A program made the translations under genes and the position numbers. Shown piece by piece: positions 45,061 to 58,600 of a stretch of 64,000 bases of DNA (its first letter is position 1; the number at the start of each line of letters is the position of its first letter). This DNA comes from Durusdinium trenchii (lineage: Eukaryota; Sar; Dinophyceae; Suessiales; Symbiodiniaceae): positions 281,809 through 345,808 of the forward strand of contig CAXAMN010023362.1 of assembly GCA_963970005.1 (NCBI GenBank), given 5' to 3'. The notes beneath the pieces are model-generated. The model was not told where the DNA came from. It worked only from the letters and a program-made list of their open reading frames with translations, and ran no database searches.

Positions 45061-45420
45061 GTCAACGCTGACTTGCGTGATTATCGCTACGCACATTTAC
45101 TTGCAGTGTCTTGGGCGATGCATAAATAGTATGCGTGTATGTTTTTAGAGGAGGCATTGGAATTTGACTGGTTGTATTGATGGTGTTTTGGGATGCGAAG
45201 CACAAACAATGTCGCAAATGCTGGGAACACTGAGCCACGGTAACGATATGAGCCCTCCAATGTTTTCACAGAGTCTTGTGGTGGTGCTTCCTTGCAGAAA
45301 CCCAGGCTTTCCTGCGTCCCAGCTACTCGCCTACTGGTAGCTTCTTAGCTACTAGAAGTTAGCTTAGACGGGTGGGATGAATCCCGTATCCTTCACCGCA
45401 TTTGTACGCGTACAGTGCTC

Positions 45421-45590
45421 AAACCAAGAAACCAAGAGCCAAGATTGCACAGACCTATGAACATGAATCTTGGTTTGGGGTGTGTCCTTTGAGACCCAGG
45501 TCATCCAACTTGTGTAATGTACACTGGCTGCATCAAACCAAGATTCCTGACAAGAGTTGTGTGCAATCTTGGTTCTTGGGTTATTGGTTT
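45421..45590. repeat. Foldback repeat with two nested arm pairs
   Basis: The outer arms at 45,421-45,453 and 45,558-45,590 are near-perfect complements (shared core ccaagattgcac). The inner arms near 45,460-45,478 and 45,531-45,549 also pair (aatcttggttt and aaaccaagatt). The 170-bp unit resembles a small foldback or MITE-type element. Confidence 0.65.
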
Positions 45591-45631
45591 CAGCATCTCA
45601 AGAGTCATCATGCAACAAGACATGGCGCGAC

Positions 45632-46064
45632 ATGACTGATGTAGCAATATTGGATGAATGTAGGACTATAGTCCCATCAGGTTATGTTGGTAAGAACATT
45701 GATACAGTTACAACAAAACTGATGGAGATTGACAGGACTGAGCCCTTCACATGGGCATTTACACAGATTAAACGCATACCGTTTTTTTAATGAGTTTGAT
45801 AGTTGGAAACATTACAGTGATGACATTGACATTAACAAATTATCTATATTTTTAAACCATTGTATATGGTGGAAGTGAAGGCATCAAATGTTCTTTTTTT
45901 CATAAGAGGTATAACTTCATTTTTGAGAAACTATTGGAAGCAAACAATGAAATATATACAGAAGGTCAATTATGACCAGATTGTTAATGAACTATGGGAA
46001 ACCGACCTTGCTAAAAATGACAAAAGAAAGAAGAAAACATCACCTTTGGAACGCTAGAAAAATC
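45632..46064 (+). pseudogene. AT-rich decayed coding fragment of unknown origin
   Basis: An ATG at 45,632 opens a frame to 45,790 (GYVGKNIDTVTTKLMEIDR). Protein-like sequence continues across frame changes: FDSWKHYSDDIDINKLSIFL, then HKRYNFIFEKLLEANNEIY, then QIVNELWETDLAKNDKR to 46,057. Codons are A/T-ending, unlike those of the neighbouring retroelements. No family was recognised. It may be the remains of a transferred gene or a different mobile element. Confidence 0.4.
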
Positions 46065-46108
46065 ACACAACACCGCACAGAAGAGTTACTGGTTTAAACA
46101 CTTTAAGG

Positions 46109-46211
46109 GAGGCATGCCGAGGGAGTTTGGAGGAAGGATTTATGCCATACAACAGGAGGCATGCCGTTACCAGAGGGAGTTTGGAGGAAGGATTTATGCC
46201 ATACAACAAGA
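46109..46211. repeat. Tandem duplication of about 48 bp
   Basis: Two copies of a unit containing gggagtttggaggaaggatt and tatgccatacaaca. The second copy carries seven extra bases (ttaccag). It lies at the end of the AT-rich fragment. Confidence 0.8.
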
Positions 46212-46415
46212 AATAAAAGAGGAATAACAAAAATAAGAAACACACATGGGCAATACTTATTACACCTCAAACACCACCAATCGAAATAAACTAGTCAATG
46301 GGTTTCGATATAGATATATAAAAGAGTTGCTACTTCAATATCATAACTTTTCAATGTATTACCAATGTATGAAGCATGTAATAAACTGGTAGAACATGAT
46401 TTTTGCGAATGGAAG

Positions 46416-46576
46416 TGCAGCGACACGTACAGTGCAACTTGTACATATATATGTACCATATGTACTTTGGCTCAAGGATCAAGCGACTAGAAAAGGTGCG
46501 GTTTCCGTTCCGACGCTACGCCGCTTATGGATCGTCAGTGATAGCTTCAAACTTCGCTGATTAAGATCCACTCGCA
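46416..46576 (+). repeat. 5' LTR of element 2 (left boundary uncertain)
   Basis: It ends in CA at 46,576. It shares actttggctcaag (46,464-46,476) and ggtgcggtt with the LTR of element 1 but is otherwise diverged. A TATA-like 'acatatatatgtacc' lies about 15-25 bases before the leader-like word. The left end was placed by comparison with element 1, because the second LTR is outside the window. Confidence 0.55.
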
Positions 46577-46590
46577 GGTTATCAGCCGTA
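46577..46590 (+). other. Primer-binding-site-like sequence of element 2
   Basis: ggttatcagccgta, identical to the 14 bases after the LTR of element 1 and similar to the initiator Met-tRNA primer site. Confidence 0.6.
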
Positions 46591-46657
46591 CGCGCTCTTT
46601 ATAGCCGTACGAGCTACACGAGACCAAGAACAAGACTAGTCATTACAGAAACCTGCA

Positions 46658-49600
46658 ATGTCAAGCTCAGGAGGAAATGGAAGCGAACCCTATTCATTCG
46701 CTGCTCCTGGTGGTCCCAACACCATTTCGTCACCAGACTCTACAATGGGTACTGATTCATCAGCAAATGCTGACGTTATCACTATGCCTACTGGATCACA
46801 AATCTCGGAAAGATCCGTGCCACCGGCTCGGAATCTGACCGATCTTGCACCCGTAGGACCAAGAAGATCGATGAGAGCTACAACAAGATCTACATCGCCT
46901 ATAACGTCTACCGCGAGATCCCCAAGAAGGAGTATAGAGAAGAGACGTGACGATGATAGAGGAACAAAAGAGCAAAGAAGAGAGATTCAGCTGGGTGAAG
47001 AATTGAGATCGGCGAGAAACGCATACAATTTTCTTCATGAAGAATATGAATGCATCCAAGCCGGATACTCACGACTACACCACGAGGCTGAAGTGGAGTT
47101 CAGGCAAATGTCTGACTACAACAGGAAGATGCAGGAACATCTACAAGAGATGACACAGGAAGATGAAGGAGCGACAATAAGAATTGAAGAGCTCGAACAC
47201 AAGCTACGCTTGGCGGAATCGACAGCTGAACATATCTACATGAGATATCAAGAGCTTGCACAAGAAACTCATCAAGAACATTCAGAGCTTGAATCTGTGA
47301 AAGCAACGAAGGACAGAATGTCCCAAGAGCTTCAAGCAGCAATTGGACACATCCAAGAACAGAATGAATCTTCATTGGCGATCAATAGAAGATCAAAAGC
47401 CATTCAGGATGAGAACACAGCCTTCGTCGGAATAGCTGACCAGATACAAGCTAGAATGATTGCGCTACAGGATGAGAATGTCAACATGCACGAGGTGATC
47501 CAACACCAGAGAGAAGAACAATGGAACAGTGAGGTCAGGGAAAGACGTCTTCAACACAGTGTTCACTCATCTCAAGATCAGAGCAATCAGGAAGCTATGG
47601 TTATTGATCATCTACGAGGTCAACTAGCTATGGCACGTGGAGCTGAACTCAACGCGAGAGCGGAGATAGAAGAGATGGAAGTGGGCATGAGGATGGAGAT
47701 ATTTGTATGCCAGACTGAAGTCTCTGCTAAAGAAATGGCAGAAATGAAGGCGAGCCACCATGAATACGAAGCAAACGTCGCAAAGGAGGTTATCGCAAAA
47801 GGAGAAATATTCAACAACGAAGTCCTAGAAGGTTCCATCCGTGAACGACAACAGTTGAAAGACGCCAACCTCGCTCTATCCGAAGCCAACGCACAGCTGA
47901 AAAGAGAGAATATGATGAGAGCTCCTATGTTCGGCGATGATGGTGCTGAAATTCAACAGAAGATCAGAGAACTGGAGAATGCACTATTGGAAAGCCAGAA
48001 GGAGACAAAGAATGTCATTATGGAAAATGCGAAATTAAAAGCAGAAGCACGAATGGCACCCATAGTCTCTCGATACAGCAAGCGTCCTAGTTCCAGAGAC
48101 CGCGGGTTACCAACCCACGCGTCCGAGGAAGATGAGATTCGGAACGCAAAAGAGGAGGCGAAGCACTACAAGGACGGGTACAATAAAATGACAGAGAGCC
48201 GAGATGAGATGTATGACGTGTATGCCGAAACCCACAATGAGTACGCCGAGGAAAGGGAGAAATCAATTGAGCTATCCGAGGCGAACAAATCATTGAGGGA
48301 CAAGATTTCAGAAGCAGAAGCATCCTCTTCATCTCATCTTGCACCGGCAACCTCTACAATCATGAAAGTATCGAGGAAGGAAGAATCAAAGATAAACGTT
48401 CCGTCATGGCCCAGGATCAATGATCTTGGACTATGGAGGGCAAATCTCATTCAATCGATCATCATTGCGGCCAATGATTCAGATCAAGAGCCCTGGATCG
48501 ACTGGATCAAAGAAGCCATGGACGATCCTGATCCGGACAAGTTTGTCGACTCAGGAGACCAAAGATTCCATTCAATCGATGCCAAACTCGGCCTAGCTCT
48601 TACCAAGGTCGTCATGGATGCGAAAGATGATGGTTCAGGTGTAGCTATGAAGTTGAGGACGAGGATCAATGCAAAAGGGAGAACATCAAGCCTCATAAAG
48701 GGAAGAGAGGTCCTAGCCCTGATCCTTATGAATTTCAAGACAACATCAAATGTGGAAGTCTTATATACTTCAACGCACCTCTACCAACTAGAATATCAAG
48801 GAGACAAGAACTTATCGTTGTTCTTCCACACTTGGGATGAGATTCTGGCAGGAATGAAGCCCGTTGACGTCCCGAGCGACGAAACTCTTCGGGATCTCCT
48901 ATGGAGAAAGATCAGGAACTCAAACCTCATGGCATACGACATCAGCGCCTACAACAGCATGAACGACGATGATGCCAAGAAGACATACAAACATCTACGT
49001 GATATGATCAGAAGGCACATCGAACGGCAAACTGAAGACAGGATGATCCTGGAAAAGGAGAAGGCAGTGAAGAATGTGGCCAATATCTTTCAGAATCTCA
49101 AACCAGGCGGACCTGCTCCAAAACTGAAAGCTGCACCAGCTGATCCGAAGAAGAAACCAAAAGGGCAACAAGAACAGGTTGTCTCAGAAGACGCTGCTGC
49201 AGTGAAGCCGAAACCCAATCCCAAGAAGCATCCTGAAGACAAGAACAAAAAGGGAAAGGGGAAAGGTAAAGGTGATGGAAAGGATCGCAGCCGAAGTCCG
49301 AGTACAGACAAGAAGAAGATACCATGCAAATACTTCGTGAAAGGTAACTGCACTATGGGGAAAGATTGCCCATTCAGTCACAAGAAACCCAGATCACCAT
49401 CCAGAGGATCTTCTGTCGGAAAGAATGACAAGCCAGTATGTTGGATGTGGATTCGAGGAACTTGTGACAAAGGGAAGGATTGCAAGTTCTACCATGACCC
49501 AAAAGCCTCTCCTAAGAAAGGGATATCTGCACCAGCTGACTCAGGAGACGATAGGCCAAAGCCCAAGGCAAAACCCAAACCGAGGCCTAAGGCGAAGCCT

Positions 49601-52600
49601 GGAGCCCCAGCCATTGACGGTGAACTCTTCATGGACGAATCCGAAGATGAAGGGATTGCTGCATCCGCCAAGGCAAGAGAAGGAGGTGCAAAAGTATCCT
49701 TTGATGAAGAGACTTGTGAGATCATGTTGAACGAAGCGATCTACTCAGTCAGGAACAAATGGAAGGTAGTAGAAAGGAAACCTCTACGTCCAGACATCAA
49801 ACGATACGATGAGAAAGAGCTCACCTGCTACACGAGGAAAGAACAAATCAGATTTGAAGAAAAGGTCGCAGAGGCAAGAGGCATATTAATGGTCCCCTAC
49901 ACTGAGATCAAGAGGGTCCGAATACCAGTTGGACCAAAGGGTGACCTAGCGGTCACTATGTCTTTTGACGAAGATGACGGCCTAGTTTTCCATCATAAAG
50001 TCATTCCTCATGTATGCGAGGGAAAGAAAGATCATGCAGACACAAAGACATTGTCTATTCCAGCCAAAGGGTCAAGAACAAAGTTCATCATGGACACAGG
50101 ATGTGGGTATGATTTGATATCGAAAGGCAGAGCCAAGAAATTAGGTCTGGAAGTGAGAGAAAGCGACCAATCAATGTCATTCTATACCGCAAATGGAGTG
50201 ACATCCACAAAGGGAGTCGCCGACATTCATTTCGACGAATTTGACTCTACCTACTCCCCATTCGTCTTAGATGAGTCTCCTTCAGTACTGTCTGTTGGAA
50301 AGAAATGCATGGAGGAAGGTTACACATTCATATGGCCAGCCTGCGGCAACCCGTACATGGTTTCCCCGAACTACAAGAAAATCATGTTAGAAGTAGAGGG
50401 AAACATCCCATATATTGTCAAGGGCAGTGACTTCTGTAACCCCACCGACGATGTAAGGGCGGAGATGATCGCAAGGTTCACCCTAGGAGAAGGTGAAGCT
50501 GATTACCAATCGGCTTTCATCAACTGTGATGTGGATCCTCAAGGCGTCATGTGTGATGATGACGACCTCCCTGTGATTGAGCCTCCAAAAGTCAAAAGAC
50601 GAAAGAGGAATAAGAAGTTCAAGGCATCTCCTGGAGAAGAAGATGAGGTAGGATCAGATGTCGCCGGAGACAGTGAACCAGAAGCTGACGATGATGATGC
50701 AGATGACATCGAGGTGGATATTGTTGACGGTGCAAGCAGAATGGTGAGAAGAGGAACTCTGAAAGCAGATGCCAGGAAAATCGAACATCTACTCACACAC
50801 CGTTACAAGAATCCCTACTGTGAGTCATGCATCAGAGCAAAGATGAAACACTTCAAGACGCATCGAGGAGCGTTCAAGAGAAAGCTCAAAGCTTTTGGGG
50901 ATCTGGTTACCTTTGATTTTGTCGATACGAGGAACATCCTTGATCAAGGGATCAGTACTGATCGAGAGATCTTCGTCATTCGTGACAGGTACACAGGCGT
51001 CATATGGGCCTATCCGTCGAAAGAAAGGTTTGCCAAGGACGTGGTCAATGCAATAAACCACTTCAAAGGATTGAAGAAGATCAAGATTGCTTATGCCGAC
51101 AAAGCCCCAGAGTTTGAGACGGCTATGAAGCAGCTGAAGATCCCATTCGATCATTCTCTACCGAATCATCCTCAGAACAATTCTCTGGCGGAGAGGAACA
51201 ATCAGTTCATTATGATGACAACCGCAACTTGCCTCTTGGAAGCGGGATTACCACCATGCTTCTGGAGCTATGCAGTAGAATGCGTCAGCCATCTTTTGAA
51301 CATTGAGGAAGGAGAGGACGGAGTGAGCCCTTGGTACAAGCTACATGGAAAAGAGTTCCATGGAGAGAAGATCCCCTTTGGTGCAAAGGTCTTCTTCATG
51401 CCGAGCAGTCAAGGAAGGATTGAGCAGAAGCACAAGTTTGATCCCAAGGGAATCCCAGGTATTTTCGCCGGATATGAGATCAAGCCCGGGATGAACTGGT
51501 CGAGACAATATAGAGTGTGGAGTCTTGAAACTTTTGCACATCAAAGCCTTGCATTTGATGCCAATCGTCCTATCAGAAAGCTACTCACACCACAGCTCAC
51601 GGAGACCCTGGTATTCCTCGCTCCCATCGAATTCCCGTTGAAGGAAGGATATGAGAAGATCAACAACACGTTGGAAGGCATGAAGATCCGTGACAGGAGA
51701 GATGGAGAGCCAGAGGTCGGAGATCCTAGTCGAATGGTTGACTATGGAGATTACGAACCAAGTGAGCGCAGTATGGATTTTGAGGAGCTTGCGGAAAGGG
51801 AGATTAGGGATGAGGACGACGAAGACGCCATTGAAGATCATGAAGCAGATGATGAAGAACGAAATGATCCCGGTGGTGATGATGATCCAAAACCTGATGG
51901 CGGTCACTCCAAAATATTGTCCAAACCTGCCAAGGCGAAGGTACCACCTTCGACCGGCAGGGAAGATCACCCGCCAGTTGGAGATCCTTCAATGGAACAC
52001 ATGTCCGTGGGAAAGGCAAGTGATGGTATCATCTACTTGAATGATGATGGTGAGACCGTGAAACTGGACAGAAAAGGGAATCCATATAAGGTTGGATCAG
52101 ACGGAAGAAGGTTCTTCAGGTCATCACCGAGACCAAGATCAAAATATACTCCAGAAGAATGGAAAGCGTTGTCTATATCTGATAGAGCTATCGCTGAGAA
52201 GAAAGAAGCTCTCGAGAAAGAAAAGATGAAAGAGAGAGAGAGTAAAGGTGCGGGATCCAGCAAGGACAAAAGGAAGAAGAAAAAGAAGGAGGACAAGGAT
52301 GATGATCCTAAGGACGTATCGCCCAACATCTTCATCGATCTGAAGAAAGATCGGACGCTGATCACCGATGACGATGACATGGGGGGCTATAGTCCATCTT
52401 CGGCATCTACACTTTCCACAGAACTCCCAAGCGACGACGATTACTTAGTCGAATGGGAGGAATGGACGAGTGTGGAGAATGGGTTCGGCCCACGTGCTAC
52501 TTGGGATCCACTCAATATCATTGATATCAACAGTGGAGAAATCCTCAATGATATGGCAGTAGCATATGCAATGCCAACGGAATCCAATAGATGCACAACC

Positions 52601-55600
52601 GAAGATTTCACAAAGAACTTGAAAGATCATCACTTGTCATTCCCGTCAATGCCGTGCATCAACTCGATCTCCAAACATCGAGAAAGATACACATATGCCG
52701 ACACAACGAACCCGATGAGTGCTTATCGGAACCTGTTCAATGCAGCAGTCTCCAGACCTGTTAGTCGAGCAGAAATGCTGAAGAATCCCAAGGCCAAAGC
52801 CTCAATGAGAAAAGAATGGTTGGGACTTCATGAGCAAGGAGTGTTCGACTTCTCTGTGATTCGGGAGTATCACGACGTAAAACAAGAAGCGCTCACTCTG
52901 AAGCAGGTCGTGCACTTTGCAAGGGTCCATGGCATCATTGTGGAAAAGAACTACCAGTTGCCAATGAGTGATGAGAGACGAAAATTTAAGGGAAGAGGAG
53001 TATTGCTAGGAAACAAAGTGAAGAATCAGAATTGGGAAGCAGCTTTCTTTCAGGACTTGGGCAATTCACCAGCATCCTTTGAATGTTCTAGATGGGCAGA
53101 TTTCTATGGATGTGTTCCCGGACATTCGGTCAAGCTCGCTGATGCGATTCAGGCATACATTCAGGCTTCTCTTACGGGACCGCCCTGTTGGGTCGAGTTA
53201 CCGTCAGACGCGTGGCCAGATGATGTTGATGTATCAAAGTATCATCGACCAGTGGTACGCCTCCTCAAAGCCTTGTATGGACATCCGGACGCAGGTACAA
53301 TGTGGGAGAAGCACTGCGATACGCAGGTGCGCCAACTTGGCTTCAAGCCAATTGGTGATGAATGGCCATCAATGTATTTTCATGAAGGCCTGAAACTTCT
53401 TCTCGTTATATATGTGGACGACCTGAAACTTGCCGGACCAACCGAGAACATGACCAAAGGATGGTCTATGCTACGAACGAAACTCAGGATTGAGCCCGAG
53501 ACTGATCTTGGACTTTATCTCGGCTGCATGCTCACACGAGGAGAGTCCAAACTCCACGATGGAACAGTAGTCAACACCGTCTCATACAACATGGAAGGAT
53601 TGTTGAAACTGTCCGTCGAGAAGTATTTAGACATTGTCGGTCATGATACAAAATTGAAGAAGGTCACGACACCAAGCGTCCCAGAAGAAACCAAATCTCA
53701 TCCCGCACGAGCACCCGCTCCAGGGAAAGAGGCCGTTACGTGTCCATGGTGTGCTAACACCTTTGACCCCAAGTATTCTGGTAAGTTGCATTCCAAGTCC
53801 GAATCTGACGTCACTCCGGACGATGGAAACCGTGGTTCTTTGGCGCCACACGCAGCGAGTATACTCATGAAGTTGTTGTATGCTGCCAGAGTTGCTCGAT
53901 TCGATCTATTGAGATCAATCAACATGCTGGCCAGGAATGTGAATAAATGGACCAGCAATGATGATGCTCGTTTGCATCATCTCATGTGCTATGTCAACAG
54001 CACTCTAGACAAGCGCATGATTGGATGGGTTGGCGATCCGATCGCAACTCTCTCAGTCGGAATCTTCGCTGATGCTGATTTTGCTGGTTGCGGTGAGACC
54101 CTTCGTTCCACGTCGGGCTCTCACATGCACGTACAAGGTAAGCATACACGATTTCCCATTGCTGGAGGGAGCAAACGTCAAGGATGTATCAGTCATTCAA
54201 CACCTGAAGCAGAAATAGTCGCGGCGGATTCCACTCTCCGCAACTTTGGGATACCCTCCATCGGCCTCTGGCAAACGCTCTCGGGCAAAGCTCCTGAAAT
54301 ATTGTTCCATGATGATAATCAAGGTATGATTGGAGTTGCCAGAACCGGGAAGAATCCCACCATGCGTCATCTTGAACGCACTCATGGGATATCCATTGTC
54401 TCATTGCATGAACATTTTCAACAGGACCATTTCGTGCTGCTCTACGAGATCTCCCACAAGATGTGTGCTGATATTCATACAAAGGCCTTTCGGACTCCAC
54501 TTGCGTGGCGCCGGGCTTGTATGTTGATCAACCTTCTTGACCCAGAGGATTTGAGCTCCAAAGAGTTGGCTGACATGGTCTCTCCATCAGTCGATCATAA
54601 GAAAATCGATCATCAAATCTTTCAGACTAAGACGGATGACATTCCTAATTTCCCATACACTCAGACTCCGGTCTTGCCTCGTGCAGTCTTTGTAAAAGGA
54701 ATGACAGGAAAAGAAGGTGTCCAGGATCTCCCCAATGGAGATTGCATCTATGTCGTCAAAGTCCCAGTCTATTATCGTCGCTTCCCACCGGGTCGTTACA
54801 TACCGTCAGACACGTGTCGGAGTACATGGGTCCTTGTTAATGGTTCCTGGAATTGTGTGGAACGAGAAGCTACGCCACTGCAGCAAGCCTTGCGCTTTGA
54901 TCATTGGGTCGAACGTGCATGCTTCCTGTATCATGCCTCCAAGGCATCCTCATCTCCAGAGGCGGGCGCATGCTTATCTCAATCTCCGTTCCTGGCCTTA
55001 GCCAATGTTCCTTGGACTCCAGACGCTGTGCTACAGTTTTCTATTGCCTCCTTGTCGACTGATCCAGCTTTGCTCCAGTCACAAGAGGTTCCTCTCAACA
55101 ATTGTCATCCTGCCACCCTTCGTGTGATCAACACGCTTCTACGTCTTGTTCATGGGGGGAGTGGGGGGCAGGACGGTGCATCAATTCGCGCTTTCGGTGC
55201 GGTGCAAGACCATTTTGTGCGCCTGGATTCGAAGGGGAAAAACCCAAAAACAAATAAAAATTACCGAGATGAATGGCGACGCGATGGCGACACACTCACC
55301 CGAGCGCATAATGTGCCGAGAACACAAGAGTTTGTCCCTAGTGAAGACTCACACTGTCCTGTCCGGCTGTCGGATCTGTCTGATTATCGTAGGACTGAGA
55401 AGTACTACAAGAGCGGTAAGGACACAAAAGTTGATACCTGGCGTTTCAAGGGTAATTCCGTAGGTAAGGACGACCCATGGATAGGAAATACAACATTCCT
55501 GATCGTTTCCAACGGTCACGGACACAGCCCACAACATGAAACGACAGACAACAGCAATAACAAGCAAAAGGGCGATGTCACGGCGATTGCGACAGGCATA

Positions 55601-58600
55601 CAAGCGTGGGGGATGAACACCATTGCCCACGAGCACATGTTCATTGCACAAACAGCAAAATATGTTGCAAGTGACACACCTCCGGGAAGAAAACCCGTGT
55701 TGCATTTGGTCTTACAAAGGAGATCAGGACGGTCACACAAATATCAGTTCGAACTCCATCAGCAAGACGTCAAGGGTCCTCAAGATATCTTTGATAGATG
55801 CATCATGCTACAAGAGCTCGAAAGAAATGTCCCATGTTTAGTCCTCATGTGTGCTGAAGAACAGAATTGGTTTACCTTTCTCCAGACTTGTTTGAAGAAG
55901 CAGTTCATGAACATCGTGACAATCACAGAGGACGACGATGCCTGCTCTGCTTATGGCATCAATAAAGTGAAAGCATGTGTCCGGTCCAGTCTTGATTGTG
56001 TCTTCTTTGCGGGTCCTTGCACTGGTGGTTCTGCATGGAATCGCTTGAATAGGACTGTAAGTATAAAGGCCGAAATGCAGATTGAGAAACATCAAGAGTT
56101 GTATTGGTCGTTGTGGAATTGCTTTGCCCATGCACTTGACCACGTATTCGCAATAGGAGCATGTGCGCTTACTGAGCTACCTAGAAGTTGCGAGTATTGG
56201 AGAGATGATAGAATGACAACTCTGATAGAAGGCACGGAATCACACGTACATGACTTCGACGGATGTATGTATGGCCTCGCAACTCATTATGGTCATAGAA
56301 ATATACCCATCAAGAAGCCGTGGAGGATTGTGTCGTGGGGGGTGCAGTTTCAAAGTTTGATGAAGAAGTGTGATCATAAACATCAGCATGCACCTTGTGC
56401 CGGAAGAGAAACGAGAGTAACTCAATTGTATACTCTTAGAATTGCGCAGCATATGATAGAGACTTTGAACAAACGTGCATTGTCGTTGTGGAAGAAGCAG
56501 CATGTGGCCAGCCGTGCTCCTGTGCTTTACGATTGGTCGCGGTCGCCGCATCCTTCCATGTCAAACGGTAACCCATGTTCAGAAGTCAATATCAATAAAA
56601 GATTTGACAAGATCATCCAGTCGGTTCACGATTCTAAGAAGAAGAAATTCACTTGTGAAAACAACCATGACACTCATGATTCATGCGCCAGTGTCATTAC
56701 CTTTCACAATCATCTTGAGCAAGATTTTGAGATCAACCAAGCTAGCCATTTTGGTGCCGGCGTGATCCAGCAATTTGCCAAGAAGAAGTTCGCTGAGTTC
56801 CATCCAATCACTGTTGGGCTGTCACCGGCAACCCTACCACAAAGGGGGAACTCATTAGCATTCGTGAGCCATTCCTGGAGATTGACAACATCCCTACATC
56901 GTGGAGATTGTGTAGTCAACATGTTCCGTTCTACTGTTTATGGGGCCACAGGGAGGAGCATGGCCTCAGCCAAGAAGCTGAAAGAACACCTCCAGAAATT
57001 GGATAGCAGACGAGGGGAGAGTCCTACACTTGTTCCTAGACAGTTCGTCGAAGACATGGACCCAGGACAAGCTCTGCAACTGGCAGAGAAGTGGATGGAG
57101 AGAGGGGTACCACCCGTCTACTCTATCAGCGCTTGTTATTGTGCCGTTGAAGCCAAGGGTGGAACCATCCAAGAGCGCCTCGTGAGATCCCTCAGAGTGT
57201 TGCTCAGCAAGTATGACCCAGAGACGGACGACGGCAAGGAGGTAACAAGGGCATTCTTTGCTGGAATAAAGAGGGTGATCGGCATCGTCAAGAGTCAAGA
57301 GCGACAGGTACGACCAGAACACAAACCTCTTGGGCCGCCACCTCCTCCTAATCCGGAGCACTTTCCCTATGAGGCGTTTGCATCCAATGATGTTTGGGAC
57401 AGGTTGGAATTATTTTCAGACAATCTCTTGGCTTTATTCATGCCGGAACCCTTCAACCAAGAAGCACCAGTCAAAGGGATGTTGGCAGACCTGAATGAGA
57501 AGGTCGCCAAACGAGGCATGAAAGGTATCAATTCCACTGCGATGTCAAAAGATTCACTTCTAGACATCACGAGGGACGGGTACTTCTATGATTCCATGAA
57601 TGATCTGCATCACAGGATACCCATTGAAGGTCGTAGCAGCAACTACATGGCAATGACCGGCGAACATTGGGAACGCAGCTGCAGATACATCAGCTTGGCG
57701 GGTGCGTCATTGGGATTTGCATTGAGGTTTCACAACAAGAATCATCCCGAAGATCTCACATCTTTGACTGACCTCATTCAGATCATTGCAAAAGGGCAAT
57801 CGGGAGGAACCTTGGAAAGATGTGCCGCAATCAACAATTTCCAGTGCATCCAAGCGTTGTATCAATGCATTCATAGGCATGTCATTGAGCACTCTGCCAT
57901 TTCCCTCAGATCTGAAACGAATGCGCAGATGCTCGCTGCATTCCAGCATTTGAAAGAATGGTTTCCAGAGGTGAAACCGGATGTGTGGACAGCAGGTTAC
58001 AACGTTCTTGGTGCTGAACTAGGAGTCCATCGAGATCTTCTCGCAAGGGACACATCGATCAGTATCTTGAATCAGTACATTGCAGAGCTCCATTTGTCCG
58101 AAGCCAACCTGGATGAAGAACCAGATCTGGAGACCTTGGGCAAGCCAAAGGAGAAGATCTACTTAACCTTCGAGAATCCCTCAATCGGACCACCCAATCT
58201 GAAAGATTTCAGTGCGGTGGAACCTCAATGGTTGTGTCAATTTCGGATCCATCATGCCAAGAACAAAGGGCTTAGTCAGGATGAAATCACCAAACAGATG
58301 AGGGAGGAAGCAAGAAGGGCAAGAGATCAAAGTGGAGCACCAAAGAATCGTGATGACTATACCCAGACTTTTGGAGGAAAAGGAAGTTCGGTACCACCGG
58401 GCGGTCCTTACACTTCATCTAGTTCAGGTCCTAGGCCACCTTGGGAAAGGAACAATGAACAATGGGATCCTTGGTCATCCGATGTACCTCATGGAGCGTA
58501 TGATGTTCCACGACCTCCACCGAAAGCTCCGCCAAAGTGCAAACCCATGCCGAAGCCGAAACAGCCTGCGCAGCCAAAAGAATGGTTTGTCACGCTTCCT

